17,683 nucleotides of DNA from contig CAYUIQ010000191.1 of assembly GCA_964444795.1 (NCBI GenBank), positions 1 through 17,683 of the forward strand, given 5' to 3'. Source of the DNA: JABMRP01 sp964444795. Lineage in GTDB: Bacteria > Planctomycetota > Planctomycetia > Pirellulales > Thermoguttaceae. The notes under the pieces were generated by a model. It saw only the letters and a list, made by a program, of their open reading frames with translations. It was not told the origin of the DNA and made no database searches. Both the position numbers and the translations under genes were made by a program. Positions 7,266 through 13,432 of the stretch are shown here, piece by piece (the stretch's first letter is position 1; each line of letters opens with the position of its first letter).

Positions 7266-8039
7266 ATGGGCAGCTTCCGCGGAAAGATCGGTCTGGTGAT
7301 GGGGGTGGCCAACGATCGGAGCATCGCTTGGGCCATCAGCGAGGCACTTTACGCGGAGGAAGCCGAACTGGCCTTCACCTTCTGGCCCAGCCCTTCGGCC
7401 GAGCGGCGCGTTCGTAAGCTGGTCGACGCCCACCAGCCCCGGGTGCTGGAGTCCTGCGACGTGCAGAACGACGAAGACATTGCGCGGGTATTCTCGGCGA
7501 TTCGCGAGACGTACGGGCGGCTCGATTTTCTCGTCCATTCGATCGCCTTCGCCCCGCCGGCGGAGTTGAAGCAGCCGTACCTCGAGATGAGCCGTGAGGG
7601 CTGGCATCTGGCCATGGACATCAGCGCCTACAGCCTGGTGGCCTGCTGTCGCGAGGCGGCTCCGTTGATGCCCGAGGGGGGTTCGGTCATTACCATCAGC
7701 TACTTCGGCGGCGAGAAGGTGATCCCCGGCTACAACGTTATGGGGGTATGCAAGGCCACGCTGGAGCACAGTGTGCGTTATCTGGCCTGGGACCTGGGCC
7801 GGGAGAAGAAGATCCGCATCAATGCCCTCAGCGCCGGCCCGATGCGCACGCTCAGTTCGGCCGGCGTCTCGAAATTCGACGAAATGCAGAAACATCACGT
7901 CCGTAAGTCTCCGCTGGAACGAAACGTCGAACCGGCCGAATTGGGCACCACGGCCATGTACCTGTTGGGCGACCGATCGGAGGGGGTCACCGGCGAGACG
8001 GTCCACGTCGATTGCGGATTCAACGTGGTGGGGTTATAG
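7266..8039 (+). CDS. fabI: enoyl-[acyl-carrier-protein] reductase (NADH)
   Basis: Last reduction step of each type II fatty acid synthesis cycle: NADH-dependent reduction of trans-2-enoyl-ACP, cytoplasmic, SDR fold. It is 257 aa. The N-terminus GLVMGVANDRSIAWAIS (9-25) is the FabI-type cofactor loop. The catalytic residues Tyr146, Tyr156 and Lys163, in ISYFGGEKVIPGYNVMG (144-160) and CKATLE (162-167), fall at the same numbers as in E. coli FabI. ALSAGPMRTLSSAG (187-200) is the substrate-loop region. The start ATG at 7266 is 17 bases after the dehydrogenase stop, so it is probably the last gene of the etfB-etfA-dehydrogenase operon. A synthetic enzyme in a catabolic-looking cluster is notable. 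Confidence 0.97.
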   Translation: MGSFRGKIGLVMGVANDRSIAWAISEALYAEEAELAFTFWPSPSAERRVRKLVDAHQPRVLESCDVQNDEDIARVFSAIRETYGRLDFLVHSIAFAPPAELKQPYLEMSREGWHLAMDISAYSLVACCREAAPLMPEGGSVITISYFGGEKVIPGYNVMGVCKATLEHSVRYLAWDLGREKKIRINALSAGPMRTLSSAGVSKFDEMQKHHVRKSPLERNVEPAELGTTAMYLLGDRSEGVTGETVHVDCGFNVVGL

Positions 8040-8251
8040 ACGGCTGGAAATCGGGGTTTGCCGGCTCACCGCCGCGCGTTACATTGCACGGATTGCAGGA
8101 TTTACAATTCCCCGCGATCGACTTGGCTGGAGATCGTCCGGGGCGGCTGGCAACATTCCGTGGTATTCATCCATTTCATCGGGAAAAGGAGGAATAGCGG
8201 CGGCTTTTGTTCGGTTTGGTGTGAGGTTTGCACCGGACACGCATTTCAGAT

Positions 8252-8273
8252 TCCGGCCACAAGGACGGCCGGA
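8252..8273. repeat. 7-bp hairpin upstream of the metallopeptidase gene
   Basis: TCCGGCC (8252-8258), loop ACAAGGAC, GGCCGGA (8267-8273). It lies in the 263-bp spacer after fabI, just before CATAAT (8278-8283), a possible -10 element without a clear -35. It could be the end of the fabI transcript or a leader structure; no U-tract follows. Confidence 0.4.
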
Positions 8274-8302
8274 TGCGCCATAATCTAGAATCAAGGCGAC
8301 CG

Positions 8303-9331
8303 ATGAGCATGGAAGCTCGACTCTTTCGGACCGTCACACTGGCGGTCGTGCTGGCGGTGTCGATGGGGGCCAGCTATCAAACCCCCAACTTCAAGATCAT
8401 CGCCGACGATCCCGCGTTGGCCCGGCAACTTGGCCAGGCGGCCGAAAAGTATCGTTGCGATCTGGCCGTCTCCTGGCTCGGCAAAGCGATGCCCAAGTGG
8501 TCGGCTCCGTGTCCGATCACGGTTCGGGCCGGAGCCAACCTGGGAGCCGGCGGGGCGACGACGTTTTACTTCGACAAGGGCGAAGTCTTCGGCTGGCGGA
8601 TGAGCATCCAAGGCTCGCGCGAGCGGCTCCTCGATTCCGTGTTGCCCCACGAGATTACCCACATGATCCTGGCCACGCACTTTCGCCGGCCGCTGCCCCG
8701 CTGGGCCGACGAAGGGGCGGCCACTACGGTCGAACACTTCAGCGAACGGGCCAAGCATCACGAAATGTTGATCGAGTTCCTCCGCTCGCGCCGGGGAATC
8801 GCGTTCGGGCGAATGTTCGCGATGACCGAGTATCCAGACGACATGCTGCCGCTCTACGCCCAGGGGTATACGCTGGCTGAGTTTCTTGTCCGCAAGGGAG
8901 GCCGGCGAAAATTCCTGAAGTACCTGGACGAAGGGATGCGGACCGAGCAGTGGTCGGCCGCCACGGAGAGTCATTACGGCATCCAAGATCTCCCGACGCT
9001 GCAAAATACGTGGCTGGCCTGGGTCCGAAAGGGATGTCCGCGGATCGAACGCCAGTCGCCCGCCTCCACCGACTCGACCGGCGCGACGCAAGTGGCTTCG
9101 ACCGGCAAGTTGCCGCGACCCGAGCCGAATCTGATTCTTCGGGTCAGCCACGACGACGCCCTGGCCGTCGGCGGCGATCGCCTGACACCCGTGCGCCGGT
9201 CCCCCACCGCGGCGAACGCGAGCCAACCGCATCGCAGCCAGGCGGCTCGGCCTCAGTCGATCCAGCGCCCCAAGCAGATGGTCCCCCAATGGAGCCACCA
9301 GAGTACGCAACGGTCGACGATTCGGCGATAG
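8303..9331 (+). CDS. exported HEXXH-E (gluzincin-type) metallopeptidase-like protein
   Basis: 342 aa from the ATG at 8303, which has AAGG six bases upstream; the frame is open further left, but the segment before this lacks protein character. The start MSMEARLFRTVTLAVVLAVS looks like a signal peptide or anchor. The metal site is LPHEITHMI with HEITH at 116-120, and WADEGAA supplies Glu137, 17 residues after the second His: the HEXXH...E gluzincin pattern of peptidase MA-like proteins. A later LYAQGYTLAEFLV (184-196) fits the C-terminal helices of such domains. After about residue 250 the protein is a low-complexity Ser/Pro/Gln/Arg tail, likely disordered. The substrate is unknown. It stands between fabI and a DUF1028 gene on the same strand, with spacers over 100 bp, so operon membership is doubtful. 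Confidence 0.75.
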   Translation: MSMEARLFRTVTLAVVLAVSMGASYQTPNFKIIADDPALARQLGQAAEKYRCDLAVSWLGKAMPKWSAPCPITVRAGANLGAGGATTFYFDKGEVFGWRMSIQGSRERLLDSVLPHEITHMILATHFRRPLPRWADEGAATTVEHFSERAKHHEMLIEFLRSRRGIAFGRMFAMTEYPDDMLPLYAQGYTLAEFLVRKGGRRKFLKYLDEGMRTEQWSAATESHYGIQDLPTLQNTWLAWVRKGCPRIERQSPASTDSTGATQVASTGKLPRPEPNLILRVSHDDALAVGGDRLTPVRRSPTAANASQPHRSQAARPQSIQRPKQMVPQWSHQSTQRSTIRR

Positions 9332-9351
9332 GCTGCCTCTCGCTTGGTTTC

Positions 9352-9367
9352 CCGTCGCAAGCGACGG
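9352..9367. terminator. small perfect hairpin after the metallopeptidase gene
   Basis: CCGTCG (9352-9357), loop CAAG, CGACGG (9362-9367), about 20 bases past the stop codon. The stem is 6 bp and no run of T follows, so it is at best a weak terminator or a 3'-end stabiliser. Confidence 0.3.
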
Positions 9368-9457
9368 CGCTGACACGGACGGGGTAGTTGCCTGGCTCGC
9401 CTGCAAATGAGCCCCACGCTGGAATCGTTTTCCACACAGTCATAGGAGGGCAGACCC

Positions 9458-10249
9458 GTGAGACTCGCTGGCAAGATCCTGTTTCTACTCGTCCTGGTCG
9501 CCGTCTCGGCCGTTCTGGCGGTGCATGTCGCGGTGGCCGGTGATTCTACTCCAGCCGTGGCTCCCGAGAGGATAGAGCCTCCCGAAACGATCCCCGTGGC
9601 TACGTTTTCAATCGTCGCGTTCGATCCACGGACCGGGGAACTGGGCGTGGCCGTGCAGTCGAAGATCGTGGCGGTCGGGGCGTTGGTGCCTTGGGCCAAG
9701 GCGGGCGTGGGCGCCGTGGCCACGCAGTCGTTTGCCAATACGCGGTACGGACCGGAGGGCTTGAGACTGCTTGAAGAGGGACTCGATCCGGAGAAGGTGA
9801 TCGCCCGGCTGGTCGAGGCGGACTCCAAGCGCGCGTATCGGCAAGTGGGCATCGTCGATGCCAAGGGGCAAGCAGCCACGTTCACCGGCGAAAAGTGCAT
9901 GACCTGGGCGGGCGGCCGAACCGGCGAACATTACACCGTGCAGGGCAACATCCTCGCCGGCAAGCCGGTCGTCGACGCGATGGCCGAGACGTTCGAGCAA
10001 TCCGAAGGCGAACTGGGCAAGCGGCTCATCGACGCCCTGGAAGCCGGCCAGCAAGCCGGTGGCGACCGTCGTGGCCGTCAGTCGGCCGCCCTCTACATCG
10101 CCCGAGAGGGCTGGGGATACGCCCGCACCGGCGACCGCTACCGCGACGTCCGCGTCGACGATCACAAGACGCCGATCCAGGAACTGCGCCGCGTTTACCA
10201 GTTGCACAAGGCCCTGTTCCCGCAACCGGCATCGTCGAAAGACGACTGA
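9458..10249 (+). CDS. exported DUF1028-family protein (Ntn-hydrolase-like)
   Basis: 263 aa, starting with GTG at 9458, which has AGGAGG (9444-9449) eight bases upstream. The first 27 residues are a signal peptide or anchor (KILFLLVLVAVSAVLAVHVA). The body begins with the DUF1028 signature VATFSIVAFDPRTGELGVAV (47-66), then QSKIVAVGALVPWAKAGVGA and VATQSFANTRYGPEGLRLLE. Further DUF1028 blocks follow: GEKCMTWAGGRTGEHYTVQG (144-163) and NILAGKPVVDAM (164-175), and later RQSAALYIAREGWGYARTGD with RYRDVRVDDH. The family has an Ntn-hydrolase-like fold, and its reaction is not established. Export of this member is inferred from the N-terminus. The creatininase-family gene follows after 125 bases on the same strand; both are amide-hydrolase-like folds, so related substrates are possible but unproven. 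Confidence 0.9.
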   Translation: MRLAGKILFLLVLVAVSAVLAVHVAVAGDSTPAVAPERIEPPETIPVATFSIVAFDPRTGELGVAVQSKIVAVGALVPWAKAGVGAVATQSFANTRYGPEGLRLLEEGLDPEKVIARLVEADSKRAYRQVGIVDAKGQAATFTGEKCMTWAGGRTGEHYTVQGNILAGKPVVDAMAETFEQSEGELGKRLIDALEAGQQAGGDRRGRQSAALYIAREGWGYARTGDRYRDVRVDDHKTPIQELRRVYQLHKALFPQPASSKDD

Positions 10250-10374
10250 CGGAGTGTGCGGTTGCCGGCGGGGTCTCTACCACCGGGCACCGGTTGCCGG
10301 TATCATTGGGGAGGATCGGTGCGTCGAGCCGTTCCTTTTCGCCGTCTGCAAACATCGAGCTTCTGGAGAGAACC

Positions 10375-11154
10375 GTGCGCCCTTGGAAACTGGCTGAAAC
10401 CAACTACGGGACCGTCAAACAAAACGAGTACGAGGTGGCCGTGCTGCCGTTGGGGGCGACCGAACCACACAACCTGCATCTGCCCTACGGTATCGATACC
10501 CGCGAGGGCGACACCATCGGCGAGAAGGCCTGCGAGGAAGCTCATCGCCGCGGGGCCAAGGTGATGCTCCTGCCCACGGTTCCTTACGGCACGCAAACCA
10601 ACCAGATGGAATTCCCGTTCGCGATGAACCTCAACCCGTCGACCCTCGGCGTGGTGATTGCCGATCTGGTCGATTCGCTGGTTCAACACGGCATCATGAA
10701 GATCGTGTTGCTCAACAGCCACGGCGGCAACGAGCTGAAACCAGTGCTCCGGGAGATGTACGGCCAGACACCGGCCCAGTTGTTCCTCTGCAATTGGTAC
10801 ACGATGTTCGACGACGTACAAGACGAGATCTTCGCGGAGCGCGACGATCACGCCGGCGAGATGGAAACGTCGTTGGCCTTGGCTCACTTTCCCGAGTTGG
10901 TCGCCCGAAACGAAGACGGAACCCTGACCGCCGACGAAGGCGCCCGAGCGCCGACCCGCTTCGAGGCGATCAACCGCGGCTGGATCTCGATCACCCGGCC
11001 GTGGCACCTGCTGACAACCAACGCCGGCGCCGCCAACCCGCACGCGGCCACCGCCGAAAAAGGCCATCGGTTGATGGAGGTGTTGGTCGAGCGGCTCTCG
11101 GGGTTCCTGGTCGAGTTGTCGGAGGCGGAGATCGACGAGCGGTTTCCGTTTTGA
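10375..11154 (+). CDS. creatininase-family amidohydrolase
   Basis: 259 aa from the GTG at 10375, which has GGAG six bases upstream; the frame is open to 9895, but that part overlaps the DUF1028 gene in another frame. Metal-site motifs of the creatininase family are present: LGATEPHNLHLPYGIDT (26-42) with Glu30, His32 and Asp41, LLNSHGGNE (112-120) with His116, and DDHAGEMETS (157-166) with Glu162. The family hydrolyses cyclic or linear amides (creatinine, formamides in purine or riboflavin-type pathways, mycofactocin precursors) with two divalent metals. Which substrate applies is not readable. There is no signal peptide, so it is cytoplasmic. An inverted repeat (11162-11227) follows the stop codon and could end its transcript. 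Confidence 0.92.
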   Translation: MRPWKLAETNYGTVKQNEYEVAVLPLGATEPHNLHLPYGIDTREGDTIGEKACEEAHRRGAKVMLLPTVPYGTQTNQMEFPFAMNLNPSTLGVVIADLVDSLVQHGIMKIVLLNSHGGNELKPVLREMYGQTPAQLFLCNWYTMFDDVQDEIFAERDDHAGEMETSLALAHFPELVARNEDGTLTADEGARAPTRFEAINRGWISITRPWHLLTTNAGAANPHAATAEKGHRLMEVLVERLSGFLVELSEAEIDERFPF

Positions 11155-11161
11155 GGTTTGG

Positions 11162-11227
11162 GACGAAAAAGCGGTCAGGATTATTTAGACGTAAGACAGT
11201 TCTAACCGTTCTGACCCCTTTTTCGTC
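11162..11227. repeat. 17-bp inverted repeat, REP/MITE-like
   Basis: GACGAAAAAGCGGTCAG (11162-11178) is complementary to 11211-11227 (reverse complement GACGAAAAAGGGGTCAG) at 16 of 17 positions, with 32 bases between. The GGGGTCAG...CTGACCCC ends and A/T tracts resemble elements mobilised by REP-associated tyrosine transposases (RAYT); this is from memory, not a search. It starts seven bases after the creatininase stop, and the right arm's T-run could make it a terminator as well. Confidence 0.7.
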
Positions 11228-11270
11228 GGAGTTTGTCCAACCTTGAACACAGATCGATTGGGCCCGAAAC

Positions 11271-11801
11271 ATGTCCGAACGTGACTTCGTAATCCAGGAA
11301 CTGCGGCAACTCGCCACACTGGGCACTACCGTTGGCGGAATGATTGCATACATCAAGAGTATTCAGGCTGATGTCTATGACTGCGATGTAATGTTGTACT
11401 TTCAGGATGCGTTTTCGTTGTCTCCAGGCCGGGCGTCAGCTGTCACGGCCTGTTTCCCTGAGTGTCCAGAAGGAATCGATGCGGGAAATTCAACGATGTT
11501 TGTCATTCCTGAGATAGTACGTACAAACCACCGGTGGAAATCTTCAGGCGCTCCGAGTGCGGACAGGGAAGCTGATTGGATTGAGAGAATATCACCCGTC
11601 TCTGAGGAGAACACAGACGCGCTGACATGGATACGCAGGCAAGTCAGCGAGGAAGGTTGGGCGGGCCTGTCCGAAGAGGATAGAGATGCGATCGTGTCGA
11701 TTGAAGCATCTTGCCACCGTCTTTCGGTAGACCTTCAGATTGTGTCCTGCCTATGCGAGAACCTTCAGGCACGACTAGCTGCGCAAGAACCGGAAGCATG
11801 A
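11271..11801 (+). CDS. hypothetical protein, 176 aa, flanked by repeats
   Basis: I do not recognise this protein. It is acidic, predicted soluble, has no signal peptide or membrane segment, and contains seven cysteines (for example VYDCDVMLY, ACFPECPEG, VSCLCENL). The C-terminal third looks helical (LSEEDRDAIVSIEASCHRLS and DLQIVSCLCENLQARLAAQE). The ATG at 11271 has no visible ribosome site. Base composition is clearly lower in GC and less codon-biased than the neighbours, and repeat debris lies on both sides (11162-11227 and 11838-12077), so recent acquisition is plausible. It may also be a marginally expressed orphan. No function is proposed. Confidence 0.55.
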   Translation: MSERDFVIQELRQLATLGTTVGGMIAYIKSIQADVYDCDVMLYFQDAFSLSPGRASAVTACFPECPEGIDAGNSTMFVIPEIVRTNHRWKSSGAPSADREADWIERISPVSEENTDALTWIRRQVSEEGWAGLSEEDRDAIVSIEASCHRLSVDLQIVSCLCENLQARLAAQEPEA

Positions 11802-11837
11802 AGGCGAGTAGAAGGCGAGAGAGAAGAGAGCAGAAAA

Positions 11838-11862
11838 GCTGTCAGGAACCTTTTTCTGGCTC
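11838..11862. repeat. remnant of a GGTTCCTGAC-type repeat
   Basis: GCTGTCAGGAACCTTTTTCT followed by GGCTC reads, on the minus strand, as GAGCCAGAAAAAGGTTCCTG ACAGC. I recognise this as a half of a short dispersed repeat common in planctomycete-like genomes (from memory). Only one arm is present here. Confidence 0.4.
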
Positions 11863-11970
11863 CATCTTCATCCTCTGTGTTTTTCTTGCCTTCGTGATCC
11901 CGCACGTGATGTATCGGCGTCGCGTGTACCACAAGAATACGCAGGACACAAGTCTTCAGCCTATCCGTTC

Positions 11971-11997
11971 TTCTTCGTGTCCTTGGTGTCTTGGTGG
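11971..11997. repeat. 9-nt periodic repeat (TTCTTCGTG TCCTTGGTG TCTTGGTGG)
   Basis: Three units of about nine bases, on the other strand CCACCAAGA CACCAAGGA CACGAAGAA. It is one of several repeat fragments in the 11802-12110 spacer. That spacer otherwise holds no credible gene: only an inverted CCCCG/CGGGG hairpin near 12022-12038 and the palindrome at 12054-12077. Confidence 0.55.
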
Positions 11998-12053
11998 TCC
12001 GACCGTTGACCTGCCGCGGAACCCCGCGCGTTTCGGGGGGAGCGGATGTTCCC

Positions 12054-12077
12054 GACCCACGGGATGCAACCCGTGGG
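12054..12077 (-). repeat. REP-like palindrome, copy 2
   Basis: On the plus strand GA, then CCCACGGG (12056-12063), loop ATGCAA, CCCGTGGG (12070-12077). Reverse-complemented it equals copy 1 (5432-5455) except that one stem pair is A-T instead of G-C, changed in both arms. It lies 34 bases before the promoter of the B12 riboswitch. Confidence 0.8.
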
Positions 12078-12110
12078 CGTGGATGAAGTTACCCCCCGGT
12101 AGAGCGGTCT

Positions 12111-12139
12111 TTGACATGGGCGATCGGGTTTGATATATT
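12111..12139 (+). promoter_or_regulatory. sigma-70-type promoter with extended -10, upstream of the B12 riboswitch
   Basis: A perfect -35 TTGACA (12111-12116), a spacer of exactly 17 bases and TATATT (12134-12139), preceded by TGA (12131-12133), which makes an extended -10. The start of transcription would fall near 12146, ten bases before the first paired base of the riboswitch, which fits well. It is the best promoter seen in the window. Confidence 0.8.
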
Positions 12140-12155
12140 GCGAGAAGTGTATTGT

Positions 12156-12364
12156 GCGTTGGTGGCCGGCCTCTTCTGTTGAAGGGTCGGCAAACAGGGA
12201 ACTCCGGTGCGATTCCGGGACGGCCCCGCCGCTGTGACCGAGCGTAAGCAGGTTGAACCCATTCTTATTGCCATTGTCCCAGGTGTGCTGGCCGTGATGG
12301 CCAGAGACCGGAGATGAGAAGGCCGGGTTCGCTCCAGTTCGGAAGTCAGAAGACCTACCAACGC
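12156..12364 (+). ncRNA. cobalamin riboswitch
   Basis: Outer stem P1 is perfect: GCGTTGGT (12156-12163) with ACCAACGC (12357-12364). Inside, the conserved core reads ACAGGGAACTCCGGTGCGAT, TCCGGGACGGCCCCGCCGCT and GTGACCGAG (about 12194-12242). The 3' B12-box-like segment is GGAAGTCAGAAGACCTACC (12341-12359). A variable hairpin CTGGCC/GGCCAG lies near 12288-12303. It should bind adenosylcobalamin or a related cobamide and lower expression of the genes downstream. The 3' P1 strand overlaps a possible alternative stem, CGCGGG (12362-12367) with CCCGCG (12395-12400), which may belong to the switch mechanism. No Rho-independent terminator is evident before the first gene at 12517. Confidence 0.96.
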
Positions 12365-12516
12365 GGGACTTGCGGTGCATTGCGAGGGATGGTGCCCGCG
12401 GAAATTGCCCACAATTGGGAACTCGCAACTCTCTCTTTATTGCCCTTGGCGGTGTTTTTCACCTGTCCGCGTAGCGGGTTGTACGTCGAGAGTTTGCCGG
12501 TAGTGACGGTGCTACA

Positions 12517-13329
12517 ATGTTCAGAAGCGCCGAAGCCCCGGTCGGCCGTGCGCCGCGCCGCGGTTTTACGCTGGTCGAATTACTGGTGGTGATCGCCATT
12601 ATCGGGATCCTCATCGGCCTGTTGCTGCCGGCGGTGCAATCGGTTCGTGCGGCGGCGAGGCGGATCTCGTGCTCCAACAATCTGCACCAGATCGGCCTCG
12701 GGCTGCACAACTACCATGCGGCCCTGGGATGCTTTCCGCCGGGAGGTATCGAACCGCGTTCGCCCAAATGGCCCGACGGCCGGCAGTTGGCCTGGTCGGT
12801 GTTCTTGTTGCCCTACATCGAGCAGCAGGCACTGTACGACAGCCTGGACACGGGCAAACCGTTCGACGCCCCGGAAAACGCCCCAGGGGCGGCCCACGTG
12901 CTCTCGGTCTATCGGTGTCCCAGCGTGTCGCGTACGGCCGATCTGGTCGACGGACGCGGTGCCTGCGATTACGGAGGGATCTATGGAGAACGAATCTCCA
13001 GTCCCAACAACCCGCCCAAGGGCACGATGCTCTACGATCGGGCGATCGCCTTCCGCGACATCACCGACGGATCGAGCAACACGCTCTGTATCTCGGAAGA
13101 CGCCGGCTTTGCCGACGGCCAGTGGATCAACGCCCGAAACGTGTTCGACCAGGCCTTCGCGATCAACAAGGCGCCGGATTTCGAGAACGACATCCGCAGC
13201 GAACACTCCGGCGGAGCCAACGGCCTGATGGGCGACGCTTCGGTCAAGTTTCTCAGCGAGAGCATGTCGCTGGAGATCCTGGCCGCCATTTGCACTCGGG
13301 CGGGGCACGAGGTGATCGGCAGTTTTTGA
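12517..13329 (+). CDS. DUF1559-family pseudopilin-like protein, first gene after the B12 riboswitch
   Basis: 270 aa. The N-terminus has a short basic leader, then the type IV prepilin cleavage and methylation site: RRG|FTLVELLVVIAIIG (residues 15-29), with the hydrophobic helix continuing through LLLPAVQ. The rest is the planctomycete DUF1559 (SBP_bac_10-like) fold: SCSNNLHQIGLGLHNYHA, then PYIEQQALYD, and RDITDGSSNTLCISEDAG. The C-terminal H-X9-DG motif is nearly kept: HSGGANGLMGDASVKFL has H-X9-D-A, with Ala for Gly. Such proteins are thought to be exported and processed by a prepilin peptidase, and their job is unknown. The ATG at 12517 has no ribosome site, and a stop at 12472 rules out longer versions. 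The riboswitch 153 bases upstream makes a B12-related role likely. Confidence 0.93.
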   Translation: MFRSAEAPVGRAPRRGFTLVELLVVIAIIGILIGLLLPAVQSVRAAARRISCSNNLHQIGLGLHNYHAALGCFPPGGIEPRSPKWPDGRQLAWSVFLLPYIEQQALYDSLDTGKPFDAPENAPGAAHVLSVYRCPSVSRTADLVDGRGACDYGGIYGERISSPNNPPKGTMLYDRAIAFRDITDGSSNTLCISEDAGFADGQWINARNVFDQAFAINKAPDFENDIRSEHSGGANGLMGDASVKFLSESMSLEILAAICTRAGHEVIGSF

Positions 13330-13337
13330 GTTGACGA

Positions 13338-13361
13338 CCCCGGCAAAGACGCTTGCCGGGG
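13338..13361 (+). terminator. 9-bp hairpin between the pseudopilin and PEP-CTERM genes
   Basis: CCCCGGCAA (13338-13346), loop AGACGC, TTGCCGGGG (13353-13361), perfect, starting eight bases after the stop codon. There is no T-run after it (AGAGTTCCC), so it is more likely a 3'-end stabiliser or partial terminator that sets the ratio between the two genes than a full stop. Confidence 0.5.
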
Positions 13362-13432
13362 AGAGTTCCCATTTAGGGTGAATCAGTTGAAGCCGCCAAC
13401 CGCGCGGCTTCTTAGTCGAGGAGATGTTTTTG

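Noticed and set aside
8291..9406. 371-codon minus-strand ORF antisense to the metallopeptidase gene
   Set aside because: Antisense shadow; the plus strand has the signal peptide and the HEITH site with a ribosome site.
9895..10374. Longer N-terminus for the creatininase-family protein
   Set aside because: The extra 160 codons overlap the DUF1028 gene in another frame and read Arg-rich; the GTG at 10375 has a ribosome site and starts family homology.
11798..12133. ORF overlapping the stop of the orphan gene (ATGA), with a membrane-like stretch FILCVFLAFVIPHVMY
   Set aside because: It is built mainly from repeat fragments (SCQEPFSGS is the translated repeat at 11838-11862) and runs into the riboswitch promoter. 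The ATGA overlap looks accidental.
12314..12592. 92-codon ORF between the riboswitch and the DUF1559 gene
   Set aside because: It begins inside the riboswitch core and overlaps the DUF1559 start in another frame; no protein-like features.
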